Shown here: in pieces, positions 36,410-48,900 of the stretch | How the letters are laid out: every line of letters starts with the position of its first letter | Numbering within the stretch: the stretch's first letter is position 1 | Origin: Lytechinus variegatus | Taxonomy: Eukaryota; Echinodermata; Echinoidea; Temnopleuroida; Toxopneustidae | Assembly: GCF_018143015.1 (NCBI RefSeq) | Contig: NC_054756.1 | Coordinates: 17,640,402 to 17,704,401, forward strand | DNA: 64,000 bases | Direction: 5' to 3' | The notes under the pieces: model-generated | What the model was told of the DNA's origin: nothing | Seen by the model: only the letters and a program-made list of their open reading frames with translations | Databases searched by the model: none | Translations under genes and position numbers: made by a program

Positions 36410-36564
36410 CAGGGGAGCGTTTCATCAATATTTTCATCCGACAAATTGTCAGATCTGACATGATTTTGATTGGCTCAGAAGCACTGTTCCTATGGTAACT
36501 GTCGGATAAAATGGGACTTGTCGGATAAAGCATCCGACAAGTCCTTTCATGAAACGCTCCCCTG
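36410..36564. mobile_element. 155-bp foldback MITE, CAGGGGAGCGTTTCAT type
   Basis: CAGGGGAGCGTTTCAT is complemented exactly by ATGAAACGCTCCCCTG. The arms continue with TCCGACAA words; TTTGATTGGCTCAG lies at the centre. Confidence 0.85.
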
Positions 36565-36569
36565 ATATC

Positions 36570-38450
36570 AATTCAAAAAGAAAAAAGGTTTGTCTACAGC
36601 ATTTCACTATGAAGTGTATTATAAGAAATTGCTCCGAGATGTCAACAAGTTTGGTTGTCATGATTACTTTCAAATCCATATGCATAATAAGAAAGAACTT
36701 AGGTGAATTATTATCTAATCATCTTTTACAAATATGATCAAAGTATGTCAAATATTTTTTTTACTTCATGTTATTCAAGGAAAATTATCAAGCTCCATCA
36801 AGTTTATGTATCTAAAAGCTGTGATTTTGTATTTCAATAAAAGGTACATATACAGTACTCAACAGTTACATGTGCATATATTTCAAATGTAATATTAAAA
36901 AATTAAAATTGCTACCTCAATAAAATTCATGTGTTCACACATTAGCATTCCATAATGTGAACAGATGTACTTTATTGATTACATGTGTGCAAACATAATT
37001 AACATTTCATATTATTATGAACAGAATAATCTGACACAATAAAAGATATATATTAAAAAATAATTAATGGAATAAAATACAGTAATCTCTGATAAAACCA
37101 TCATTGTAGGGCAAGGTTACCTCAAAGAATTGCTTTTACTGTTGATCAAACTTTTGCTAATGTTCATCTCATTTTCATAATGAGTCTGACAACTCCCTGC
37201 CCCCCCCCACCCCCCACCTCACCAAAAAAAGGCCCACAGAAAATTATTGTCAGGCCAGGGTGACTTCACATTTTAATGCCATAAGGTACATAGCCAAGAC
37301 ATAACAAGGCAATCTTCCCCTTTTTCTTGTAGCATTCTTTCAAGATGACTCATGGTCAGTCACAGACATGACCCGAGGAGACAAAGCATCGGAGGGGCAC
37401 AGGGATGTTCACAAACAATACAGTGCCCCTCCAATCATCGTCTCCTCCTGGTCACAGTTCGCCACTGCTCATGGTAAAGAACAAGCACAGTTATTTTCTG
37501 ATCTGTCCAAGTCTCATTCAATTAATCAATAAACAGGATGAACTGGTGGTCTTGTTCACATCCCCCAATTACCACAAGAGGCATCTTTTTATGAACTTGA
37601 TCATGAGAACTAGGGAGGGTTAGGGCACATGCTGAAAAAGACCTAACAATAGCATTATAAAGAGAAAGGGGGGGGAGAAAGAGAGAACTCTGTGACCCTT
37701 TCAGGGTCACCTGAAACCCCAAGGTCTTTTTATGAAGGTAAGTTGAGGCTTCAATAAAGTAAACAATACACAAAGCGAGATAGAAGTGAATAACTATTTC
37801 CAAGAATAACCTATTTCAGATTACAGACCTTATCAAACCTGAAACAATAGATACATGTTTGTAGTAAAAACAAATATTAGCAAACAATAGAGAGCGAATC
37901 TGGGAATATGATAACTTGTAACAGGGAGCTGTAACTCCTGTTATTTACACATAACAATTCATAACAAAGAAATTTGTAACATTCCACTTGGCTTTGAAAT
38001 CCCATTTGGCAAACCATTCTCCTGCTGAGGCGATGTACGGGAACCCATTACCAGTTTAGAATTTAAAAATATAAATGATGAAGCTCATGAATTGCTTGTG
38101 AAAGTTCTAAAATTTAGCACTTTGCCCATCTCATACATTGTATGTGTACCAGAGTCGATCAAAGGAAAGTTAGATACAAAACTTCAATATTTGAGAATGT
38201 TCCGATCACTTGCCCAAATTGAAATTACCCATCATTGAATCATTATTGAATCTTTGATAATATAAAGTTCTTTGCTTGTGTATGTTTTGGCATATTTTTC
38301 TTTTATTTTTGCAATTGAAAAAAGTATGTAATGACCAAACTTTGTGACCGTGTGTTCACTCATGAAACACATTACAATACATGTATCATCATAATGAACA
38401 CAAAAGTTGCACAGATATCATACGTGCAGAGTGCATGAAGTCTATTGTAC
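36570..38450. other. Intergenic AT-rich stretch 3' of PEX3
   Basis: Contains a C-run at 37200 and a purine run at 37665-37685; no gene or paired repeat ends seen. Confidence 0.45.
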
Positions 38451-38453
38451 ATA

Positions 38454-38913
38454 GAGGCTGTTCTCACTACGTTCCTAAAACTAGTTTAGTGGAAACTAGT
38501 TTAGTGGAAACTAGTTTAACGCGTAGTGAGAACGGTCAAAGCGGTCTTGGAAGTGATCTTCCAAACCAGTTTGGAAAACCACCTCGCGATGTAGTTTTCA
38601 AGATCGCTTTGCCTCGTTAAACTGGTTTTAGCGTGAGGACACAACCGTTCTTCGGGAAGCGATCTTCGCACATTTTGAGCGCGCTACTCCACACGACAGG
38701 TGTAGAATGCCTATGCTGCGGTTTCAAATTTCGCGCGAAACGTGTCACCCCACTGAGAGCGTTTCCATAGCAACAAGAGCGCTTTACGTGAAGTGATTTT
38801 GAAAACCACTTTCGTGTGATCAAGTGAGAACGCTAGCAAAGCGATCTTCCAAAGTGGCTTCCTGAATAGGTTTCCAGTAAAGTAGTTTTAGGAACGTAGT
38901 GAGAACAGCCTCC
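38454..38913. mobile_element. About 460-bp MITE, AGGCTGTTCTCACTACGTTC type
   Basis: AGGCTGTTCTCACTACGTTC is mirrored by GAACGTAGTGAGAACAGCCT. Inside, ACTAGTTTAGTGGAA is repeated three times near the left end, and words such as AAGCGATCTTC recur. It lies just 3' of PEX3. Confidence 0.85.
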
Positions 38914-38927
38914 TATACACACATAAA

Positions 38928-38933
38928 TTTATT
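38928..38933 (-). promoter_or_regulatory. Candidate polyadenylation signal of PEX3
   Basis: AATAAA on the - strand about 1 kb past the PEX3 stop codon, just before a MITE begins at 38913. It is only one of several possible signals in this AT-rich stretch; the 3' UTR end is not determined. Confidence 0.25.
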
Positions 38934-39927
38934 CCTGTGACATTTGCTCCAGTCTTGATACCTTAGGACAGTTTACAATTAGGGAATTCTATCATCTAAC
39001 CTGCTGGTTAACAGATGCAGATTAGCACATAAATGGAACATATCGGCAACACTTAAGCTTGGGTTCAGACGAGAGCAAACTGATTCCACTCCTTCCTGAC
39101 ACCTCCATTTTTGTAATTCAGACTGCTTGAATAATATTTTACATGCATCTCAAACTTTTTTTTAAAAACTGTAGCATAAAATAATGAAAAAGAGCAAGAG
39201 CATATAGATAACATGGCTAATAGTCTTTGTGGTACTCCTTTTCTAGTCAGAACTCTGACTCTTCTTTGACTATTTGGTAGGTCCCACAAACTGATATCCA
39301 TGATGGCACATGAAAAATAAATTAACTTCACGTAGCCACGATTATGATCAAATCCATCTTGAATGCTGATTTTTTTGGAATTCTATGCGACAATTGATTT
39401 CTTTCTCTTCAGTTGTTCGTTCCATATAGCAATATAGAAATATCAGTAGTGATGTTCAAACTTTCTCACATTTTCTCTCTCTGCTTGGTCCCATATATGG
39501 AAATTGATGTTGGCTTGTGTCTCATTCTTGTAGTATCCCACTGAACTAGATGTACTTTATATCCTTCTGCCACTCTCCGTCAGGTCCAAGGTACTTAAAT
39601 CCATACAATGAACTTGTATTGCATATTTCACTCTTTAAAGTCATTTTGATAGAGCTTCATTTCCATCTTCTCACTTACACTGTATGCTCTCTTTGTATGG
39701 TCCCAAATGCTGAAATTGGTGTTGGTTCAAATGTTAGGTCAATCTGTTGCAGAGAGACTGTACAAAAGCAGTATAGTACTTTAGTTCCACTCTTTTTTCG
39801 CCACTTTCAAGTATAAAGGACTGACCATGTTTTTTATCCCCTGTAACACTGAATCTAGTCCCACATGCTCTCCTCCGTGCTGGATCTGGAGCTTTTAATA
39901 GTCAGTCTCTAATCCTATGATCACTTT

Positions 39928-42900
39928 TCAAATCCTTTGTGTGTTGCCATTTTGATGAGGCGACCTGGCGTCACCGTTTCTTTCTTCGTGGGCGGGAGGT
40001 TGGCTGAATGCCTCGTAGACATTGGAAGCAAAATCCTTCACGCACTGCATCAGCAGCAACTCCTGAAAAGTTAAAGAATGATGGGTCGAGAAAGAAACGG
40101 CTCTGTCAAAGTGCAAGCTGTACATATACTCTCTTCAAATGGAAATAAAAATTTAAGCATCTCATCAGTTTTTAAGAATATACGATGACGATAAAATTTA
40201 TAAAGAGAGAAAAAAAACAAATACAATGTACAGGTGAATTTCCATCAGTCAAAACTTTGGGACCATAGAAATCTATTTGATTTACATGATATTTTACATA
40301 GACAAAGTAAATAATGTATGCTTCACATACTCTGGGGGTGTTTCACAAAGATTTAAGTATGAGTTTGAGTTGCACTAAAATGCTGATGCGTATATGATAT
40401 GTAACGCAATCTTGTTGATCAATATGCAGTAGTGCGCTTCTCCTTTGCATGATCTGACCAACGCGGCCATACCTTTTATACTGCAGGCAACTTGGCATTT
40501 AAGTGTGACGCTATGTTGTACTTAAATCTTTGTGAAGCACCCCCCTCCTTCCTGCACTGAGCGATTGCTTATGCAGCTGATTTTTTACGAATGATCATAC
40601 ACGATAAAATACAATCAATTGTTGAAATCAGCGATCAATCGTTAAGCTTAATGTTACAGGGCCCTTGGTCCTGTAACACAAAGGTTAGCGATTAATTGTA
40701 CGCTTGATTTCTACAATTGATTGTACATTGTAGCCAATGGAATCAATCGTAGAAAAATGTTACAGGACTCTGGTCTAAAAAGTTGCTTTCACTTAGCCAA
40801 TGGTCTGTGATTTTGATAAATGATCAACAGTAGACTGTTTCCACTCCATGTAGTAAAGAGATGTGTATGCAGAGATTAAAAATAAAAGTCTTGATTTTAT
40901 AATGTAATCCTAATCAACCTGAATTTCATGAAGGCCATATCAAATGTGTAATATTATTAAATTCTGTGCTTGCTCTGCAGTAGTCAAATCCAAATACACA
41001 TTTAGAGGCATTACACGCACTAACATATTTCAGCAAATGATTTAAAAAAACAACATTTGATTCGATACAAACCTGGACAAAATGATTTGGGGTATCACAG
41101 CAGAGTGCGTTGACCTGGCCGTTAACAATTGGAATGGCTTTGGCCATGGCTAGTTTGAGACCACATGGGCTGCAAGAAAAAAAAATGGAATGTTATTAAA
41201 TGTCACACAAGGTATCCAACAGACAGTCAATAAAGCAGACAGGTCAATCATTGTGAAATAATGAAAACTAGTTACAACCAAGTCTACCAGGAAGGAAATA
41301 ATTTCCATTTATAAGGGCTATTTTTTTTCACGCCCAAAGTGACTCTAGAAAAGATAGTAGCCCCAAAGCATACAATTTTGGGAAGATAATCTGGGCCAAG
41401 CCTGCAGCTATCTTTGCGGTAACATTAGCAATTTTTATTTCTAATTTGTATTTATTTATTTACTATTCGCATGTGTCTGATACGGTGGGGGTACAGTTCG
41501 TGCGAAGCAGCCAACGGTTATACCTTCTCGTTATGCTTAATTGGTCGATAACAACTAAAAGCAAGTAAGAATAGCCTGATGGTTAAGTCGCTGCCCGGAA
41601 AGCAGTAGATGGCAGGTTCGAATCCCACTGGTTCCAATATTTTCTGACTTATGATTTTCATTACAGATTGAGCATAGCGATCTTAACCCTAAATAGACTG
41701 GGCTATTTCGATGCCTAAGAAGACTGGGGGGGCTGATTTAGCCCCCCCTTATGATCTTGGCCGTCGATCGCGCGATCGCGACAAAATTTGGCACACCCGT
41801 TACCCATGGCATAATCTACAAAACTACAAGATCAAATTCTGCGAAAAATCTCATTGCTAATTGATTATGCTATTTATGCATAAAGTCAAAATTTTGCTTT
41901 AATTAACTAAATAATGCCCCTAACATTCTAATTTTTGGTACACAGACACTTTATATGAATCTGATCAAATGTTTAAAAAAATTCAAGATCACATTTATTT
42001 TCTTATGTATTTTATTGTTTTTTTTAATTCTTATGTATTTCTCTGTTTTTCGACTTTGTTTTTATTGTTTTTCTGATGGAAAAGGTCAGGGACTTTATTT
42101 GGACCATGACTAAGATGGAATTAATTGATTTCAATCAGTAAAAGGAAAAATAATGATACATTTATGAACTTTGGCTAAAAACTGGATTTACATTGGATTT
42201 GTACACAAATTCACGTTTTTGTGCAATTTTTGGATCTGCATGCACTTACCCGGGGTTCGCAAATTTGGTCTCAAAAGTTGCGCGAGACTTGAATGTAAAA
42301 AGTCAGCAAGCGACGTGGTAAAAAAATTTCGCGCGACAAATTTATCACGAGAAATGTCGAGGGGGGCTGAATCAGCCCCCCAGTCTTTTTAGGGTTAAAC
42401 AAATAGGAGTAATGGTGAAAATTTGTTAATAAACTAAAAGCAAGGTGAGAGTGAAAAGATGGTTGCTGTTGGGTTGCTTTTCAACAGCATCAGATGTATA
42501 GCTTATGTTCGATAAACAGCTTCAGACAAGTACAAGCAAAGACAATAACTGGAGCCTCCACCTATATTATTGGCAAAGCATGAGGACAAATAGCCTGCTG
42601 CCCTCCTGTAAATGAACTATGCTGCCAAATGGGCTGAGAAATCACCCCCACAGGTACAACCACAGAGGCACATGTATTCATTATGACATAGAAACAGACT
42701 AAATGCAACATTTATTTTGCTAATTAAGAAAAAGAATCATGAACGAATCATATATGATTCTATAAATTAATCCTACTTTTCTCATGAAACCATTGTTTGC
42801 TAACAAGTAAAGGTACTTAATTAAAGGACAAGTCCACCCCAACAAAAACATGATTTGAATAAAAATAGAAAAATTAAACAAGCATAACACTGAAAATTTC

Positions 42901-45900
42901 ATCAAAATCGGATGTAAAATAAGAAAGTTATGACATTTCAAAGTTTCGCTTCATTTCACAAAAACAGTTATACGAACGAGCCAGCTACATCCAAATGAGA
43001 GTCGATGATGTCATTCACTCACTATTTCTTTTGTTTTTTATTGTTGAAATATGAAATATTGTTATTTTCTTGTCATGTGAAATAAGTTTAATTCCTCCCA
43101 GAACACGTGGAATTCCATTATTTTAACATTTTGTGCTTCAGGCAAGGAGGTCCCTATCGTCAAATTCGTAAAAATTGAAATATTATATATTCAAACAATA
43201 AAAAACAAAAGAAATAGTGATTGAGTGACATCATCAACTCTCTCATTTTGATGTAACTGGCTCGTTCATATATCTATTTTGTTAAAAATAAGCGAAACTT
43301 TGAAATGTCATAACTTTCTTATTTTACATCTGATTTTGATGAAATCTTCAGCATTGTGCTTGTCTGATTTTTCTTTATTGATTCAAATCAACATTTTTCT
43401 GAGGTGGACTTGACCTTTAAGTTAACTATAAATGCTACAGAAACATACCTTTCTCCATTTCGAGTTGTAACTGGTCTGAAGAACTCAGCCATATTGTCCA
43501 ATAGACGGCTGAACCCAATATCAAGGCAAGAATTCACCACACAGCTAAAATCATGGCTGTAAAGAAGACGAATAGAATAAAGAAAATCTTTGAAAAAGTA
43601 TGCATGGCTGTGAAACAGCAATTTAGTACTATACAGTACGTATCAAAAAAAAGTTTACACTTTGAAAAAACCCTGGGAATTAAAACACATATAAGATGTG
43701 GTAAATTTTTCACATACAATCTTGGGTTTGGGTCCGTCTCATCTATCCCATGAAAGTAAAAGTTTTGACATAATTTCACACTTGAGTGAGCACTGTCCAT
43801 TTTTGCAAAGCTCGCAGAAATCAGTTTGCGCAGGAATTCTTGTTTTCAAGGGGAAAATGTATATCAAACCTACTCTGCAAAATAGTTCTCATACATTTCC
43901 CTTGCACTTTTCGTTAATTGAAATCAAACGGATACATTCAAGCATTTTGTGTCAATTTTGACACCCAAATTAAAATTTTAACACATAGTAAGCACAACCT
44001 ATTTGTTCCAGCTGGATCTGAGGACATAACTAAATCTGAACAAAAGTTTATATTGGATATCAATCTACCATTTTTCACTAAGTTTTTATTATTCAAAGTG
44101 GGTTTACATTTCATTTTTTATTTAATACAGTTTGTTTCTCCACACTTTTCCCTAGCTTGACAATTATTAACAAAATGAAATTCAAGCCTAAGCCATTTCA
44201 TGTAAATCACAGCTCAGTGTAAAGCAAATAACGTCTCGATAGCCTCGGTGTGTGGGGGAATGGGGTGGGGCGCCGGCAATGCATTCTTCGAAGTGTTTTG
44301 GGCAAGGAAACAAGCTTTAAAAGGTAAAAGATATCTCCAAATCAATTTTACTAGCTAAATTCCAAGTGTTCTTCGTGATAGGTCTACTTTTATTTGCAGA
44401 ACTATTTCAAAGTTCTGCGCAAATCATTTTTCACTAACTTTTCAAAAGTAAGCGGTACTAGCTCAAGCGGAAATATTTTTTGACAGATATCTTAATTTGC
44501 GTAAATGGATCTGTACCAATGTTAAAATGTGGAAAAATCTTCAGGGTATTAAAAATGTATAATTTTACAGGATTTTTTCTAAGTATAGCCTTGTTTTGAT
44601 ACACACTGTAAAATAGAAATTACTGCCTAGAGATCCAGGGTGAATGATTTTAATTGTTTTCTTCAATAAGGCACTTGTGAAAAACAAAAAGTAACTACAG
44701 TTGCTCTAGTGGCCAATTATTCATAAAGAGATTTGTACATTGCTCCTTGGGTATAAGTGTCCTTTAATCAATGGACATCTCAAAACATTTTGTTTCATAT
44801 TGACATTTAAGCACTAACCTTTCAATTAAATCCCTAGTTTCTAATTGTATTGCAGTCAACACAAGCTGGTCTTCACTGAGCTGACATGCCGATTCCTCTC
44901 CATCTAGTCCCTCCGGCTTGAGAAGGTACCTCCCAAGGGGATGAATGGAACAGTCCGGTACCACAACTGTATATTAAGGAAATAATAGTTCCACAAAAAT
45001 TATTCAAGAATAGGGACTGGATAATGCCTTATACAAATCAAGTAATGCAGTTTGCAAATGGATAAGCAACATGGAGTACTAAACAAGAAAGAAAGAAGAA
45101 AATAGAAACAGAGAAAATTTATTCTTTCTCTGATAAAATTAGGAATATTAGAGAAACAGAGAGAGAGAGAGAAAAAGAAAGGAGGATAAAAGAGAAACTG
45201 AAATGGCAATCTTCTCAATGATAGAACATCAATACAGCTGGGCAGTATTTATTCAAATTATGTGATATTGAAAAATATTGATTATTCAAGAATGGTTTCA
45301 TGATCATATTGATATATTGCAGTAACATGCTATAACCAAAATATTGTTGATCATGAAAAGTTCATCAATATTCATTGACCCAAAATGCTGCTCTGCATTG
45401 CTTAAAGAACTCAGGGCCCCGTTTTACAAAGAGTTACGATTGATCCGATCAATCATAACTATGGAAATCCATCAATGTCATAATTTTTTCAACGAAAAAT
45501 TTGCACAATGTCCTTTGTATGCAAAGAGAAGCACAGTGAATTTTCAAGAAAACAATAAATGCATGAATATACATCATAGCTCGAAAATATTTTGAACAAA
45601 CGTGCAAACAAACGTCTCGCTTCATTGCGTTAGGAGTTTTAATCCCTGATTATTTTCTTCTGGGATCCTATATGTCTACAAGCTTTGTTTTTTATAGGTT
45701 CCTCATATTTCACGATATTGTATTTCCTTGTAAAACATTACAACTGTGTATTTTTTTTGTCATTATCTTCTCATATTGTGTTCAAGATGTATGTTTTTGT
45801 GGAAAGTGAAACAATAAATCATATCAAATCAAATAATAGACATTGCCGTTGCTGGCTGTCCATAGTTGCGATTGATCGGATCAATCGTAACTCTTTGTAA

Positions 45901-48900
45901 GACGGGGTCCAGAACTTTGTTAGTTGTTACAAACATGCCTGCTTTCCATGGACTCCAATTGAAGCCTTTCTTTGAATTCCCCCTTTCCTTGCTCTCACGG
46001 AATTGCAGCTCATGTCTGACATATAAAATGAATTTTCAGACTCGGTGATATACATGTACTGTTTTATAATTTTCTGGAGATAATCGACTATTAATTATTG
46101 AAATAAAATATCGACCAGCACTAGGGGAGATAATTGAATCTTTCTGTGAGAAGATAGATATAGAAAGAAATAAAGGTGATGAAAGGGAAAGCGACTGGAA
46201 CTGGGAAATCAGCTGGAACTAGAAATCATCTAGGTAAAACATTCTCAAATTTTCAATAAACAGATAATGGGCTCACTAACCTTCTCCTCCATACTGTGTT
46301 GTTTCAACTTGACCTCTGACCTTTGCTATGATCTCTTCCATGTCAGAGAGGCTAAGGAGTTGCTGCAATGATATGCTATAAAAAAATCAAAGTAAATAAA
46401 CGTAAGTTCATGATGAATGTGAATTATATCATTAATCTATTAATAAAAATACATAGAGTATATTTATCTAAATCAAGCTGTGATCTGTGGCTTGTAAAAC
46501 ACTACATGTATGGCACCACCCATGATTATCTGATCAAATGTATTAAAGCGCATAATCACTGCATGAAAGAAATGAACATCATTTTCATGAATAATAATCA
46601 ACATATTGTCGCGGAAATTGTCATTTGCTGCAGTTGCTTTCTGCGGCAAAGTTCTATGAAATGCACACTGAAGTGTTTTTTATTTGCTGCAGATACCTAG
46701 AATTGACGCTGAAAACGCGAGTTGCCGCTGCGGCAAATGTTTATGAAATGGGCCCCTGGGTGAGCCCCTTTCATAAAGGACTTGCAACTGTTGTAACTTT
46801 GCCATTATGGCAACTACATGGTAACCTTGATTCTGATTGGCTGCTGAGTCCTGTTACTATGGTAGTTGCCATAATGGCAAAGTTACAACAGTTGCAAGCC
46901 CTTCATGAAATGGGGCCCCTGATGTGTGACAAGATTGCAAAACATGTCAGTGTGGGAGAGGGTTTAATGACATTTCATGTGGAGGGGGAGGAATTCATCT
47001 ACATCTGTCATATGTCAATTTCGTCATCGACTGACACCATGACATTAGTTTTAAGTGGAAGGGAAGCAATGGTTTCTGTTAACTTTCATAGAATGAAAAC
47101 TTGTCAATGCTGACAAGTTTCATGGAATGAAGCACATATATCCACAATCATAATGCTATCCAGTGCAGTCAAAGTCATATAGCTAGTTAAAGAAATAAGT
47201 GTGTAAATACGACTTTATAAATCACAGAGCTTTCGAGTTTCAGCACTTTTTACAGAAAAGGACACTGTAAATTGAAAATACTCACCTTCCAACAACATTC
47301 TGTACAACTTCTCTAACATGGTTGATAAGCTCGGTCAAACCTGGAAATAGAATAATCAAGGAATTAGAGGATGATTATCATCTAAAAAAACCCAAATGGG
47401 TTGTAATTGAGTACCTGGCAGTGCCGGAATAATCATTCATTGAAATGCTGGCACACCGGGATAGAGGTTGTGCTAAAGTCAGGGTAATAATAACCCTTGA
47501 TTAATCTACAGAACAGAAACAAGTGCTTTAAAGTTGAATCACCATTTTATTGTTATCATTTTTAAAAGCATCAAAGGTACTAGACAATTCAAAATAACTA
47601 CATGAATTCTTTCAATTACATGTATCTTTAACAATATGCATCACGAAATTTAGAAGTAAAATGTACAATAAAACTTGTGAGCAACTGGTATGGATGTCTA
47701 ACTTTAAACATTGAAAAATAATGTGCAAACATACTACTTCCTCACTCCTCAGATTTATATGGCAATGTTTATTCACTTCAGTCACCAAAGTTGCTACATA
47801 GAATACAACAAAACCTACAAAGTACTATTTACTTCGATAATAAATTAGTGCACAGTCTGATGCCTGTATAGATAATACCATGTTGACAATACAATAATAA
47901 GGAACATAAACTCTGAACATATTAATTCTTTTATTTTATTTGAAGCAGTTTTGTTAGGTTAAGAATGTGAGGATTTACAGGTCATAAAGGGTACAATGTT
48001 CACATGGAAAATGTTGGCGACACTATTTGAGTCATAAATAACATGAAATCGATTGCTTTTAAAACAGTTGAATTAGAAATAATGATACAGTTATAAATTC
48101 TGGCTACATACAGATTTTGCATTAGATTTGTGATTTTTTTAAATCACTCTTTTAAAGAAAGTTTAGCCCAGACACTAATGTTGCCTAATAACGAAATATT
48201 GTGGCCTTATCTCTTTTGTGTTACAGACTTATCACAAAAAAATGTGGGGGGGGGGGGGGAGGGGGGGGGGAGTTAAATCAATATCAAGCAAATGAGAAAA
48301 GCTTGAGTAATGAAAATGTTTCTAATGTATTACAACGAAAAGAATGGATCCAGTAATACTATTTTGATTACGTTTTGACGCACTTGGACACTTGTGTGTA
48401 AATATTCATTGCAACATAAATAAGTTTATTCATTATAATAAAGCACCATATTGGAATTTACATTTGATTTTGGTTCCCCAATCAGTGGAAAAAGGAATAT
48501 ACAGTAAATACATAAATTTATACACGTATGCAGCAATATCTTACTGCAGATATATCATAGTCAAATTAAAATGACAATTTGTCGAAGGCTAAAATGTAGG
48601 ATGTCATTTCATGATTGATACCTTCCAAATATACACCTAAAATAAATTATGGAATGACCAACACAATAAAGTACTTTAAGTTGAACTCACCATCTGTTAA
48701 TAGGTATTGTACCATGGCAAGATATTCCTTCTGTACATCCTGTGTAGCATGCACCTTGTAGTACGTCTGAAAAATTAACAGAACAAATATAGATATGTCG
48801 AAAAGACATCAATAATGCAATAAAGTACATGTACATTAACACTTCATAAATGATTATGAAAATACATGCATCCACCTTGAAATGTTGAACAAAACGGGGA

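Noticed and set aside
41570-41640. Functional tRNA gene
   Set aside because: Boxes A and B are present, but the head lacks convincing acceptor and anticodon stems and recurs with a common SINE tail.
46625-47113. 162-codon + strand frame in PEX3 intron 7
   Set aside because: It is made of two palindromic MITEs; translation is not protein-like.
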